From: Prochilodus magdalenae
Taxonomy: Eukaryota > Chordata > Actinopteri > Characiformes > Prochilodontidae
Length of the DNA stretch: 64,000 nucleotides
Direction of reading: 5' to 3'
Assembly (NCBI GenBank): GCA_024036415.1
Contig: JAMWET010003067.1
Span: forward strand, 12,501 to 76,500
Part shown: piece by piece, positions 36,701 to 49,262 of the stretch
Numbering within the stretch: the first letter of the stretch is position 1
How the letters are laid out: each line of letters starts with the position of its first letter
Made by a program: the position numbers and the translations under genes
The notes under the pieces: generated by a model
Told to the model about the DNA's origin: nothing
What the model saw: the letters and a program-made list of their open reading frames with translations, nothing else
Databases searched by the model: none

Positions 36701-39700
36701 CCCTACCCTATGTTAATAGCCTGCCACATTTACCACACCTTAACCGCGTTAATGTTATGAACCTGGGCCATGATTTTCACATAAGGACAGAACTTGTGTA
36801 ATAATTTTTCCTGAAAAAAAAAAAAAAACTATTTATTAAATGTGTGGAGTAATCAATAGTTAGAGCATTAACAGTTTATACTGAATACATTGCATATATG
36901 TTGTTATTTAGTTATTAGTTACTTAAATAAGGAGTGTCTCATATCAAGAGCCAGCAGAGCTGCAGGTTTTATCCCAATAAAATGAGCATATGATCACTAG
37001 TTTGAAGACTAAGACATCCAAAACTTCATACCTCTGGACTATACATACTACAAACAGAATTTTGATTTTGGTGTACTGTTTTGAAACACAACTTGTTACT
37101 CTGTGGTTTTCAACACAGCCCGAGACACTAGCAGTCAAAGGATTAGGCACACCCAACTAAATGGATGTTTTTGGACTTATGGATGTAAATGTATCTTAAA
37201 GACTCTACAGGATTACAACTCCAACTGATGAGATGCATGAAAAAAATAAATACTGTGATGCATCAAGAGTATATGTGGTATATTACAATATTATATATTA
37301 GCCATATTGCCACATCTATTGAGCAAAAAACCTTTCTCTCTTTGCATAATTGAAAAGCTCTAGTTACCCTATCAGTGTTGTGAATATTTATGATGAACAG
37401 ACCAACAGAATTCATTCAAAACTGCAAGTCTCTTTTGCAAGTTAAGAACGCTGTTTTACCCTACTGTAGAAGCTTCCATTTTAAAGGTTTATATGGCGAT
37501 TTCATAATTCCATGTGTGTTTATGATGCTTTCACTTTTTTTCTAAAGCAAAGCATTAAGCTAGACATGAGGAAACCTTCTATGAGTAGCCATGTCTAAAC
37601 TTTTGACTGGTAGTGTAACTAAATAAACAAACAGGTGTGTTCCTGCAGTCACACAAGTCCTTTGCATGTAAGACTGGACACCCCGGCTGTGCACTGTCAA
37701 GCGTGTACTTACATTGCGCCCGGATGTCTTGTATGGTGCCCCCCTCCCCATTGGCCTGCGTTCACCTTACAATTAATGCTTCAGGCCCCACGCTAATGTC
37801 ATCGTTACGAATGACAGGGAACGAGGTATAAATACCAAAAATAATGTCTGGCACGTGGTTGTGCACTTACTTGGGGTCCAATATGCAGATGGGGCCCTAC
37901 TGAAGATGAATGAATATGAATATGAAAGATTTGCTGAGCACGAATGTACATAAAAGCTGCATCCTACTGTTTGACAGAGAATATTGCAATGACCGAGGAG
38001 CTATAAACGTGTTTTTTGCTTTTGGAGTTTTGTGGCACACTTTAATTTCCCAAAACTCGAAGATCTCATACAAGATTGAGGTTGCATTTCCCAGCTTCCC
38101 ATTCCATCTTAAATGTTACAGGTGTTACTTCGTAGCATCAGAGATCAGAATGTTCCCTTGCTGCCACATCTCTTTAATGGTACAGTGGCTACATATACTT
38201 GTTCCAATATCCATGCTCAGGCATGCGTACTGTGCCCAAGTCCAACTGAGCCATGCCAAGCCCTTCTCTACAAGCCAGAACACGGCATGGATCACCTGGT
38301 GTAAGCACGCCCTAAAAGGCGCTTTTAAGTATTATATCTAAAGGTTTTTCTGGTTTTCTTGTAATAAAACAAGAGATATAAGCAGTGTACCTGAGATCAA
38401 TGCCATTATTTTATTCACTCATTTCAGGGTATAATGCCACAATTCAAAAACACTACTGAAACTAATATAGGCCATGACAAATGCTGCTATACAACTCACT
38501 AGTTGATCATTAGTGATTAGATTCACCAAAAACTTGGTATCTGAATTCATCTTCACATTTGAAAACAGCCAGGAGAATTGTATTTTTTCCCACAAAAGAA
38601 AAGTAATCACATAAAAGGTAAGGAAAAGTTAGCCTGACAGTTAATATTAACTAATTATTTATGGTGGCAAATGCAGTAAAATTAACCACATGCACATATA
38701 TTAGCTCAGCAATAATTACACATTTTGCATATCCAGAGTATAATAACTGTGTAATCAAACATCAGTTTACAACATCAGACAAATCTTAAATCGGTCCAAA
38801 TTGACAAACTTCATATATCTCTATTCAGAAGCTGCACACACTGCACATCCCTACAGATTCCTTTAATGTACATAACAGCCAATAAAGCCCGATTCAGGTA
38901 ATTCTACAGGTTTAAAAACGCAGTAAAATGAAACCTCCATTTTAGCTTAGGCACCTAGTGTCACCTAAACATTCTGCTCTCCTGCAATACAATAAATGTG
39001 TCAACAAATAGCAGCTGAATTATTGTCAAATCTAAGCATCACTGAAACACAAACATGCAAATGCAAACAACTGTGTATTCCTATTGGAGGCTGGCTGAAA
39101 ATGCAGCATATGCAGGGTTAACGGAACGGGAGAGGCTACATGACCTCCTTTTGCTGCCTGTTTTACTCTCTTCGGCTGTAAGTCCTGCTACCACGCTGCG
39201 GTTTTGGGAGATATGATGAGTGGGCAGATTTTTTTTTTTATTATAATAAGAAGCACATGTTGAAAGCGTACAGTTGCACTCCACCCAGTGTCAGCACAAG
39301 TCCTTTCACCTCTCCCTTCTCCATTCCCACACACCCTGTCACTGCATGCTGTCTGCATGAGCTCTACAGGGCGGTGTAAGCTGCAGGCATTTAGGCTAGC
39401 TTAGTAAGAGTGATGGGAAATTTTCACAAGGTAAAAATGAATCCACTTTCTGCTCACCACAAAATATGCATCATCAAGCTTATCTAGATCTGAGTACATG
39501 TGAACATTACACATAATATGGTCTCTGTTGTGTAGTAGGCCTATACAGACTAACCTGACGACAACTAGTCCAAAAGTGAGTAATCCAAACCACAGACAAA
39601 AAAATAGCAACTCTAACATTTTAACATTCTTCAGCCTGCTGCTGCAAACATTTTAAATATGAAAGAAAAACCTTGAAGTAATACAATGCGGTGGGATGCT

Positions 39701-42230
39701 AATTTAAAATCAATCAAAAGCACTAATAAGGATCCCCAAACTTTATACTTCAAACCAGTCCTTCCCTTTATTCGTTCTTCTTTGTTATTGAATGGAGCGG
39801 GCAAAGATGGTATTTTAGCATGATAAATTATTTCAATGTATTTAAGTACTGAAAGCAAAAGTTGCATGATTTATTATGCCTATAATGTCTTATTATCATT
39901 GTTGTCACAAGACTTTTTCTTAATCAACTCATTTAAATGAAGAAACTCTAGTGTCACTCTTGATCCACCAGCCTTTTAACAGAATGTCATTAATTAGTCT
40001 GACACTGACTTCTATTAAAGTTATCTTAACCACAAAACACTGAAGGCAAACAGTTTCCATTAGGTAGAATTGTGCAAGAGGTCAAAATAAGTTCATAAAG
40101 TGCACTCCGCATCCTGATTGGTGGGCTCGCTCTGCGTTTCTTTCATTTAGACATGGTTTATGCACAGATTGCAATAAAAACAGGAACAACAGACTTTGCA
40201 TAATGTAATGAAGTAAAAAGTAAGATATTTGATTTTTAAATGGAATTAAATGTAATGGGGTTAAAGTGCAAAAAGTCCCCTAAAATGAAATGATACACAG
40301 AAAGACTACTGAAGTATAGCAGCCATGTACACTTACTTAATTCCTGTGTACCACTATTTATTTATGATTCAATGTTAGATACAGTGTCACAGTTATGAAG
40401 CATGCACATCTGAAGCATCAGACAGTCACACCTGTGTAGTTTATAAAACCAAAAATATGTCGGCATACTTGACACACTCCCTAACCAACAATTATTAGGT
40501 GATTAGTACACACACTGTACTGTATATACAAAGGGCAATGAAGGAGAGAAACGAGCTGGCAATACAATAACACTGAAGTGGTTCATGTCTAATAGGGAGT
40601 TTGGATAGTATTTTACATAAACATGCTTAACAACATAAACATACATACAAACAACATATAAAAATACAGCCCTAACAATATAAGTAACCAACTATTTATT
40701 ATCATTGTACCAGTTCGTCTTCTACAGGTACTTCTTTCTGTACTTCACCACTTTTAGACTGTTTTACACCTGCAGTTTTCTGTCAGATTATTATAACGCA
40801 ATCATCAATATCTGCTCCAATATAAGACCCATTCTTGAATCTATTTTCATCTGACTGACCTGATCCAAAGCAATAAGGAATGCTTCCAAAATGTGCAAGC
40901 TGGGAGATTAACATACTGGACGTTAGCCTCATGGGCAGAAGCTTATTTTTCAAAAAGTTTTGGTTGCAGGTTTGGCTTGGACCTGCCAGACAGCAGCATG
41001 TATACCTTCCCCTAAAACCAAAAGGCACTTGGTTCTAGATAAGTTTTTATTTGTATGCATACAGGTCATTTCCACTGTCCATCTGCTGCTGGTCAAACAC
41101 TGTCTAGAACACAAAAACGCTCACACTTGCCAGTTTGTGATGTCATTGCATCTGTGTACCTATCACAGCGCCCCAATTTACATACAATACATCTTAATGA
41201 AAGATAACTGTTCCTGTTTAGTCTGCAGTCTATGATTTTAATATGTCTTTAATTTAATGTTTAGGTTTTAAAAGGTCTTTATTTCTTGGGATGCTTTGCA
41301 AAAAATATATCACCGCCATTGGAAAAAAAAACATAAAACCATGTATCTCCAAAATGTTAACATACTTTACTTATACTGGAAGTCAATGGAACCAGACTTT
41401 TCCCATTCCACTGTGGGTCATTTCTTTTAGTTCATTCACATGAAATTCACACACAACATCAAGCGTACAAGGTCTTTTTAAATTTGATCAAAAAATTTAA
41501 AATCAACATTAATATTTAATATGTATGTTTAACACATATGAAAATGGCCAATAATGCATTTCTAAGTACTTGTACGTGAGTTTTCGAAATAAAACAATAA
41601 ATTTGACATGAATGTCGCATGTAAAGAAGTACATGAACGTATATTCCTTTTCTGTAAGGGTCTAGTTGTGCTGCACAGTCCTGTTGAACATGGAGCCCAG
41701 CCTTACCTCAGTGAAACAGGCTTAAATCAAACTTCTGGGTTTCCTGTGTAATTATTAACCTAGCGGAACTGGGAGGGCGTCAGATATACTGACTATAGAG
41801 AACACACGCAGAAATGGGGCTTAAACAGCCTTCCAGATACTCGATAATCCTCTAAAACGCCTCCCAGAGTCCAGGAAACCCACCTCGCTCCAATTCAGCC
41901 GCCACATTCCTCAAGTGGTCCTGTAAACTCTAAACTCCGGGAGCTTAGCAGCCCTTGCTAGCCCCCATAAAACACGAAGCCGTTGGGGGTGTTTGTTCCT
42001 ATTCCGTTAGCAAAGTCGACATCCTCATACATCACCTAACGTTACCCTACATTTCTCTAGGTGTTTTGTTGAGTGGCCGATACCAGCCGCTATTCCACGT
42101 AAGTAAATATAGCTAACAGTTACACATACGACCATCTGAAGAATATTCAAAGCAGAAACCCCAAGTGTTTGTAATGCACACTTACCGAAAGTAGCAGCAG
42201 GCAAACGTGGAAAAGGCCAAACCGCGACAT
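24762..42230 (-). CDS. dsc2l: Desmocollin (desmosomal cadherin), complete, 16 coding exons
   Basis: Calcium-dependent adhesion receptor of desmosomes. Exons in transcription order: 42186-42230, 36390-36480, 36035-36231, 35793-35906, 34251-34403, 33867-34011, 32569-32723, 32131-32259, 31150-31335, 29881-30128, 29606-29748, 28585-28809, 28051-28275, 27171-27289, 25580-25870, 24762-24974. All introns are GT-AG, phases agree throughout, and the joined frame is 892 residues plus stop (human DSC2 is about 900). Visible parts: hydrophobic signal peptide (1 to about 20); prodomain with the desmocollin-like stretch SSDPDF; furin site RSKR (123-126) followed by R-W, so Trp128 is mature Trp2; calcium motifs VDRE 191-194, DVNDN 226-230, LDRE 297-300, DINDN 331-335, LDRE 407-410, DVDEG 445-449, IDRE 514-517, DDNDN 550-554; membrane segment about 667-692; tail with NTEAPG and the C-terminal block EGVGSPAGSVGCCS, the a-form plakoglobin-binding signature. 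Start codon has A at -3. The desmocollin family is certain; the dsc2l symbol is the likely fish name. Confidence 0.95.
27505..27554. repeat. (TTA)n microsatellite in desmocollin intron 13
   Basis: About 16 ATT/TTA units with two CATCAT interruptions. Confidence 0.9.
33147..33745 (+). mobile_element. Internally deleted Tc1/mariner-like element in desmocollin intron 6
   Basis: It opens near CACACTATGAACAAAAATAT and closes with CTTTTGTCCATATACAGTGT, which look like the family's two ends. Between them are short transposase remnants: ATCACGCTTCTCTATCTGGC near 33405 and an open stretch encoding KHLWDELERRLLAR near 33540. The middle of the usual gene is missing. It is antisense to the host gene and ends about 120 bases from exon 6, where its end merges into a GT run (33745-33766). 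Confidence 0.75.
34535..34735 (-). pseudogene. Tc1-like transposase C-terminus in desmocollin intron 4
   Basis: The minus strand reads MNPVEMLWRNLKK, then CKDEWAKIPPQRCERLIAS and AAKGGSTSY, the C-terminal part of a Tc1 transposase with the third catalytic acidic residue region. It is truncated upstream. Same strand as desmocollin, but intronic. Confidence 0.8.
34740..35095 (-). mobile_element. Second Tc1-like fragment beside 34535-34735
   Basis: GGTCCTGAAGCAGCAAAACA, GGGGATCATTAAGATGTTTTC and TTTTTGCTCAGGAGAGGTTTT belong to the antisense body of a common fish Tc1-like element. It is unclear whether it is the upstream part of the same insertion or a separate one. Confidence 0.55.
35203..35412 (+). 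mobile_element. tRNA-derived SINE in desmocollin intron 4
   Basis: It has a B-box-like GGTTTGAATCCCAG (about 35258), a middle block GGGGCAAGACACCTAACACT, and the characteristic fish tail AAGTCGCTCTGGAAAAGAGC followed by ATCAGCTAAATGCTGTAAATG. Orientation is antisense to the host gene. Confidence 0.8.
37130..37620 (+). mobile_element. Near-complete MITE in desmocollin intron 1
   Basis: It starts with a decayed terminal repeat around GTCAAAGGATTAGGCACACC and CCAACTAAATGGATG, and ends with the clearer inverted end CTAAACTTTTGACTGGTAGT at about 37596-37617. The middle includes TTGTGAATATTTATGATGAAC and GAATTCATTCAAAACTGCAA. The 5' part is also seen at 7325-7560. No coding capacity. Confidence 0.75.
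37621..41290. other. Rest of desmocollin intron 1
   Basis: A non-coding part of the 5.7-kb first intron. The longest chance frame, 37910-38341, has no recognisable domain. The part near 38190-38330, rich in CATGCC/AAGCC words, may be an old DNA transposon. A T run lies at about 39230-39238. Confidence 0.5.
41300..41470. repeat. Dispersed repeat, partner of 3640-3790
   Basis: TGGAAGTCAATGGAACCAGA, CACTGTGGGTCATTTCTTTT and ATGAAATTCACACACAACA give the same order of words as the partner. Confidence 0.55.
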
Positions 42231-44875
42231 GTTGTTGGGGCAGCAGTTTAGTTCGGAGCGAGCTGAGAACAGCAGCGTTCCCTCTTCAGTGTTACTGCTC
42301 CACAGGAGGAGGCTATAGGCTAAAGTCCTTCAGGCGAGGCGTGGTAGAGGGAGGGTGGTGGTTCTTTCATTCAGGCTACTCTCTCTGAGTTTGGGTGTGT
42401 CGGGGCGTTAGTGACTCTCCTGCGAAGGCCTTGCGTCTACCTGGCACAGACAGCACTAGCAGATCTGTGTTGTAACGTGGTGAGTAATTGCTCTAGTGAA
42501 ACTTCCTCCCGGTCCTGTTGTGAGGGTGGGAGACCGTGTGAGAGAGACTGTGAGAGAGACTTATTGGCATGTTCATCTGAATTGGATAGGTCAGTTCCCT
42601 CCCTCCCTCTCGTCAGTGGTAGCAGTATTAGTAACTGGTAATTGGTCATTCTTTTACACCACATATGTTCAGTTTTCTGCAATTAATCGTAAAAACAATT
42701 TATTGTTTTCAGCTGTTCTTCTAACAGGCTTAAACATTAAGTTTAGATTGTTCAGATGTTCTTCTAATAGATTATCTAAAATTAAGTTTAAGAGTCAATT
42801 ATTGTGTTTTTAACTGATTTTCCAAACAATGTATGTTAAGTTTTCTAAAAGCTTAGAAGCTATATATTATATCAAACTGTTATTTTATGTTGTGGGTTCT
42901 GTTTATTTATTTATTTTAGCTTAAATTGAAGAAAAATAAAAGTTTGATGCCAGTCTAATTGCCCTTTGTGGATACTCTTTATATCGTCTATGGGTTTAGC
43001 GTTAAAAATGTTTCTTGTTGTAAAGCGACGTCTTTGTGTTTCGGTTGTCAGGCTTGTTAGTCAGACGAGGGCTGATAAAGCCCGCTAGCTATCTAGATAA
43101 GGCAGAGCTTAGGTTAGCTAGCTAGGCACAGTGGAGATAGCTAGCATAGGTAGCTGAGGCTAGCTATGTTCTTTTCATCTGCGCAAACCAGCTAACAGCC
43201 AGAACATACAGCTGTGTGTTCATAGCACGAAACACTCTAAAACCCATATATCTTTATTTGTTAAAGAATGAAGTGACTTTATTACATGCAGCCATTTCTT
43301 CTCCTTACAGGGAAATCGCTAGATCCACAAAGTAGTGTTTTAAACTCAGACGACAAGGGACTCTGAACAGAGGAATTCCTTGGTGTCTTAGCAGAGGTTT
43401 AAATCTGGATGTGTTAAGTTAACTTCCCACAAATTTAAGCTTTTTTATTGTTTTAAATTGCCTAATTGTATATAGTTTTCTGAAATGATGCTGAAGACTT
43501 ATTTATAAACTATTCTTCGGACTAAGTTTCTTTTTTCCAAAACTAAGCTTAAGATTTCTTTATTGTTTTTACCTGTTCTAGATTGGAATAGTGTCAGTCT
43601 AAAAGTACACTGTCTTATAAAATGATCTCTTATGGTTAAACACACGCTTTGGCAATACCAACTAAGCATTATTTGTCATGTCTAATAGAGAGAGAGAGAG
43701 AGAAACCAACCAACCAACCAACAAACAAACAGACATAAGGAGAGTAGGCTGCCTGAACTTTGTTCCAACCAGGAAGCGCAGTTAAAGCTGTGTAATCTGT
43801 CGCTCTGTTTTGCTAGATAGCAGACTGATAATACAGTAGATGAAGCAGGACTTACTGTATTTACCCACAAATGAAAGCAACTCTGTGGTCCATTTGGATG
43901 AGCAGTCGCTGCCTCATTTGCAGCTGTCAGTGCCCTTTGCAAGATTACATTTAAATTACACACCATATGGATATAATACTACAGAACAAAATGACTCTCG
44001 CAGTCTTGATTGTGGCACTTTGGAATTTTCAGAGTAGTAAAATGATCCAATTTGAAACATTTTGCTCATCAGTTGGTTTGCTATTTTTCAGCTGTGCTCA
44101 TGAGAGGCTCACACACAAGATGAGATGGCTTTATTGAGAGGGTGAATGAGTAATATAGAAACTGGCATGAAACAGAAATGCTCTGATACAGTACTTTTTT
44201 TTTTTTTTTTTTTTTTTTAACCTCAGACCAAAGCGGTGATCATATTAAGCAAGATACAACGTGCCTGTTTGTAGCCCAAGCTTCCAAAGTACCAAAATAA
44301 CATCCACTGTGTGTGCCACATGTATGATGGTGACCAGAAGAAGTAGTTAAACAAAAGTTGATTTTGTCTTTTGTTTGTTTTATGAAAGGGTGAACAAGCA
44401 TTGCTATGGTGTAACTATTTCCATGTGTTATCCATATCAGATCTCTCTCTTTCTCTTTCTCTTTCTGTACGTGGTATGCACTGATATTGCATTACTAACC
44501 TTCTCATGTCCTGTCATCATCATCATCAGGCCAGATTGCTTTGTTTTTGCCTTTTTATGAACTGTGACTGTGAAATCTGTTTTCACTTGTACCGTTTTAT
44601 TTTTTTATTTCTTTGGAATTCTACATTTCAGCGTAATTCAGTCAGTGAGATTTTAATCAGAGTAGTCTAATGTAAAATGTTTCACTGTAGAGAGTTCAGA
44701 TTTCTTTCCATAGATTGTGTTGTCCGTGTAGCAGAGGTTTGCAATATGACAAAAATGTATTATCACAGTACTTTAATATGTTTTTATGATAAACTATTTG
44801 ACATTATGTATCATTTTCTGGCATTTGATAAATTTGAAATCTCAAAGTAGTTCCACCAATAAGGAATACTATTTA
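42231..44875. other. Desmocollin upstream flank and start of the DSC-DSG spacer
   Basis: The first 400 bases upstream of desmocollin are richer in G+C and CpG than the surroundings and should contain its promoter; no TATA box stands out. Near 43080-43170 there is a cluster of GCTAGC words. Short runs: (GA)n at 43686-43703 and T(28) at about 44191-44218. No gene recognised. Confidence 0.45.
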
Positions 44876-44885
44876 AACAATATCA

Positions 44886-45623
44886 GCCATAACATTAAAA
44901 CCTCCTTGTTTCTACACACTTTACCCATCAGCTCCACCTACTATATTGATGCACTTTGTTGTCTTACAATTACTGACTGTAGTCCATCTGGTTCTCTGCA
45001 TACTTTGTTAGCCCCTTTCTCCCTGTTCCTTATTTGTCAGGACCACCACATAGCAGGTATTGTGTGGATGGTGGATCATTCTCAGCACTGCAGTGACACT
45101 GACATTATGGTGGTGTGTTAGTGTATGTTTTGCTGGTGTGAGTGATCAGACATAGCAGTACTGGTAGAGTTTTCACACACCTCGGTGTCACTGCTGGACT
45201 AAGAATAGTCCACCAACCAAAACTATCCAGTCAACAGCATCCTATTGGGAGTAATCTGTGCAGCAGCAGATGTTGACTCTGACTTTACGTCTACAGGGTA
45301 GGCCAGCAGTATAGAAGTGTGTAATAGAGTGGACAGTGAGTGGACACTGTTTAAACACTGTCTGATCCACTCACACCAGCACATCAGTGTCACTGCAGTG
45401 CTGAGAATGAGCCACCACCCAAATAATACCTGATCTGTGGTGGTCCTGTGGGAGTCCTGACCACTGAAGAACAAGGGGAGAAGGAGCTAACAAAATATGC
45501 AGAGAAACAGATGGACTACAGTCTGTAATTGTAGGACAATAAAGTGCATCCATATGGTAAGTGGAGCTGATAAAATGAATGTAGAAGGAAGGAGGTGGTT
45601 TTAATGTTATGCCTGATCGGTGT
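44886..45623. mobile_element. 740-bp palindromic (long inverted repeat) MITE
   Basis: The left arm starts ATCAGCCATAACATTAAAAC and the right arm ends GTTTTAATGTTATGCCTGAT, its near-complement. Complementary blocks continue inward: GACTGTAGTCCATCTGGTTC with the complement of ATGGACTACAGTC, and TCATTCTCAGCACTGCAGTG with CACTGCAGTGCTGAGAATGA. Arms are about 330 bases with a central spacer. No transposase is encoded. Confidence 0.9.
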
Positions 45624-47399
45624 AATTTAGCACTATATTAAGTAAATCTATGTAAATCTTACACAATGTTTTCTGTATGTTTTTATAAAATTTTATTCAT
45701 ATTTTTATTACAGTTCCTGCATGTTCGTTGCCATGAATGGATTTTTAAAAGCCAACAGTTTAGGTTAAAACCTTCTCAAAACTGTCAGAAAACTATGTCT
45801 CAGATACCAGGCAGCGTATGTAAAACATTTTATGAAATTAGCTTCTATGAGGACGTTTTTCAAGTCTTTTAAGTCACCGCCATTGTGAACAGTTCCAAAT
45901 CAGTAAGTCTTTATAGAACCGGGTAGTTCACACCAAACCACTCTGAATGACTTTTCATCTCAACCATGTAATTACACAGAGGGTTTGGAAAAACAAGAAC
46001 AGTTAAATATACTTTCTACAGATAAGGCTCTCCTTACTTAGCACACCATAAACCATGAAGCGAACTAGTTTCCTTAAAGTTATATCAGCAGAAGTATATC
46101 AGCAGTATTTAAGCAGGAAAGGTGACTTTATAATCCAGACTAACTGAATGCAGAACAGTGTAGAGGCAGGGTCTTTTAGATGGATATCTCAAGAGACGGG
46201 AAGAGAGGGAAAATGTTGATGCAATCATTACTCCTAGGATAAAAATATCACATACTGCTGATGGTTCAACCACAGTAGCAGAGCAGTAGGTGTTAAAACA
46301 CGCTGAGTATTTAACATGACGCCACGCTCGGGCAGATGGATAGAATAGAGCCGGAAAGCAGGGCAGTGGAATTTGGTATGCTACTGTGAGTGACTCTGAA
46401 CCCTCTGCTCCAGAGCTTCTGTTGCTCTGGCCAAACTGTTTGAAGGACAATGAACGCAAGGGCATTAGAGACAAACTCACGACCTCAGCATCTTTGGCTA
46501 GTCAGATAAAATTTTATGACTCACTTCTCGCTCTTGTTTACTGAGTTGCGTGTTTATTTTCTGTCGTACTGTAATATACTGCAATATATAACATATTAAA
46601 TTCCATGTCTTAAATTAAATTCCATTCTTATGCCATCCATTTACAATTTACAGTCCATTGTGGAACATTTTATGATAAACCAACACATAGCAGTGTTTCA
46701 ATATTATTAGCAGTATAAAAATAAGAGTACAACTGAGTATTGCGATATTATGTATTGATGTGTGTGTATAGTTCACATGTGAATATTCGTAGCAGGCAGT
46801 GGTTCATTTTGTGTTGTGTTTAAACCCCCAACCGTCTTCAGCCGTTCGACTTAATTTTAAGTAAGTAGCACAAGGGTGCAGCGCTAACATTAACATTAGC
46901 AATGTATGCACATGATGGTTATTAATGAAAAACTAACTGCACACCAGACATGATGCAGCACGCTGAGATGTGGAATTTACACTAGACGCCAGACACATAT
47001 TACAAACACCTGTATTGTTAATGTATTGCTTAAATAAACTTTATATAGATTACATATAAATCAGCAATAAAAACCTGACTTGCAGGCTTAGCCTAGATTA
47101 TATCATAAACACTATATTTCTTTACAGTTTCTGCCTAGATACTCCTAGCATGCCACGTGTAGTAGCGATGGACCCAAAGCACCATGGGTTTGGTTTATGC
47201 TAAATCATTTTAGAAGTATTTAAACTGGATTGTTGTGTAAAGCCTAGTGAATGCAAATATTGGTTGAAACGGTTAAAAAGTTTAATGTAAGCAAAACACT
47301 TCAATCCTTTGTTTGAACCAGACAGGCTTTTTAACCATAAAATATATTATAAATTTAAGTTTAAAAGAGACTGTATTATTATTTTTGACCACAAAGTAG
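45624..47399. other. Spacer DNA, nothing recognised
   Basis: No gene, RNA or repeat identified. Confidence 0.4.
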
Positions 47400-47560
47400 T
47401 GGAGCAAATATCAGCACAATCAAAATTACATGCTCACGGTAGCTACACTCACAGTCCATTTAACCAGCTCTACCGCATCTGTGCACTTTGCAGATCTACA
47501 ATAACTGACAGTAGTTTATCTGATGTGCTGCTTACTTTGTTAGCACCCTTCACCGCGTGT
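47400..47560 (+). mobile_element. Decayed arm of the palindromic MITE
   Basis: AGTCCATTTAACCAGCTCTA, GTGCACTTTGCAG, CTACAATAACTGACAGTAGT and CTTACTTTGTTAGCACCC follow the order of the left arm at 44930-45015. Only one arm is left. Confidence 0.65.
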
Positions 47561-49140
47561 ACAACTGTACTTTAACCTTGCTAGCTCTTACTTGTGAGTC
47601 TAAGTTGTGTGACTTCAGGGCGATTCTCGAGAAACATTTGATTGCTGGCATAAATCACCAGTGAAGTTGATATGAGACTGTTATAGCAAGTATGTTCTAC
47701 TTAAACCTGTTTACAAACATGAAATATATTTTCTGTATTTAACCCAACTTTAGGTTTCTCATTTTACGAATCTTGAGGTGTCTGTTGAATTTACAAGTAA
47801 CGCTGCCATGGGAGTATGGGAAATGACATGCTCTGCATGAACCTGTTTTGCTACATTAAAAATACATGATGCATTTTATCATTTAATGGGTTGTGCCCCA
47901 CACTTCCCTTTATAATTGTCATTTTAACATTGCATACAGAGTACAGTACAGTGCAGTGTATGATTAGTGATGACCTGGGTGTGACAGGGTGAGCTTCTGG
48001 CGCTCTTGTTAACACCCTAACACCTGAGGTCCAATGCATACTTTTGCTGTGATCATGACAGCTTATCAGGCCTGAATCACTTGGACTTGATGTGGGTGTG
48101 GGGTGTGTGTTTATTGGAGCGTGAGCATGTGTAAGTGTGAGAGTAGAGTATTGCACAATACAGCTTGGCGCTTCATCTTGATTGGTTTGTTGCTCTTCAG
48201 TCTGCATCTGCCCTCTAGAGTGGAAGCAATAGTATTTCATCTTACTAGAACTTGTAAAATGGCAACCTTGCTATATCAAATATATATTTTACAAAATACT
48301 ATTTATCTGGTATTCAATTGAATGTCTTATATATTACTCACCCATTTGCATTATTCAGTGCTGTGCAACTTTCATTTATTCAATTTACAGACAAAATGGC
48401 AAAATTAAGTGCAAGTTATTTGTCTTTATATATAAAAAAAACCAGAAATATATTTAAACAGAATTTTAGAATAGAGGCCATAATAAGTAATGTAAATAAT
48501 AATAATTGTAATCATGATAAATTATTTTAATTATATATATTAATAAATTATATTCATTTATTATTACCTTTATTACAGCCATAGCCTCTATAGCTATTAG
48601 ATTATCCAAATAAATACACAGGCATGTTTCAAAGTTCAGTCTTAGAAATGAGGTCTGGCTGGTCAGTCCATTGTCCTAAAAATACCAGCAGCTTGTTTGT
48701 TGATTTTCTTCTGTTCTCAGTCACAGCCTCACATCCTTCCAGAGTTGTTTCCTCACAGTGGAACAATGCATAAAAACAGCAGATATGAAGCAGCAGTGGA
48801 AATGAATTAAATGTGTTAAGGGAAGGGTTTGTCTGAAGTTAACAGTCTTGCTGGTCTACCATGGTTGGTAGGAGTCTCATGTTTTAAACACATTTTTTAT
48901 GCTACTGTTTTTGGTAGCCCTAATGTTGTATACTACCATTTATTTTTTATTATTTTCCCTCATTTATTTTCCTGTTTAAGTGGGTTATCTTATGTCCACA
49001 GAAATATCTCCTAAATATATGTTTATTTTCCGATAAATGGGAATTCAAAATAATTTTTTATTAAAGCTGAAATTTAGCAATTTGTTTTTAGCTTGTGCAC
49101 AAAAATAACACATCAATTGCCATGAAAGGTGCGTAATTAT
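47561..49140. other. Spacer DNA, nothing recognised
   Basis: AT-rich with TAATAATAAT runs near 48490-48570. No gene seen. Confidence 0.4.
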
Positions 49141-49145
49141 TGTAT

Positions 49146-49262
49146 TTTCAGTAGAGCATAGTGGATAATACCATCCAGCGCTGGCTGGAATACCAATAAA
49201 ACTTAAATACTTAAGAGTATATAACTACCATTGTAAATAACTCTGGATAAGACCGTCTGTAT
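49146..49262 (+). mobile_element. Decayed SINE fragment
   Basis: AGAGCATAGTGGATAATACC at its start and AACTCTGGATAAGACCGTCT near its end resemble the head and tail of the fish tRNA-SINE at 35203-35412; the middle is deleted. Confidence 0.5.

Noticed and set aside
37910..38341. 143-residue open frame inside desmocollin intron 1
   Set aside because: No recognised domain, no signal or membrane pattern, no splice partners; probably a decayed repeat.
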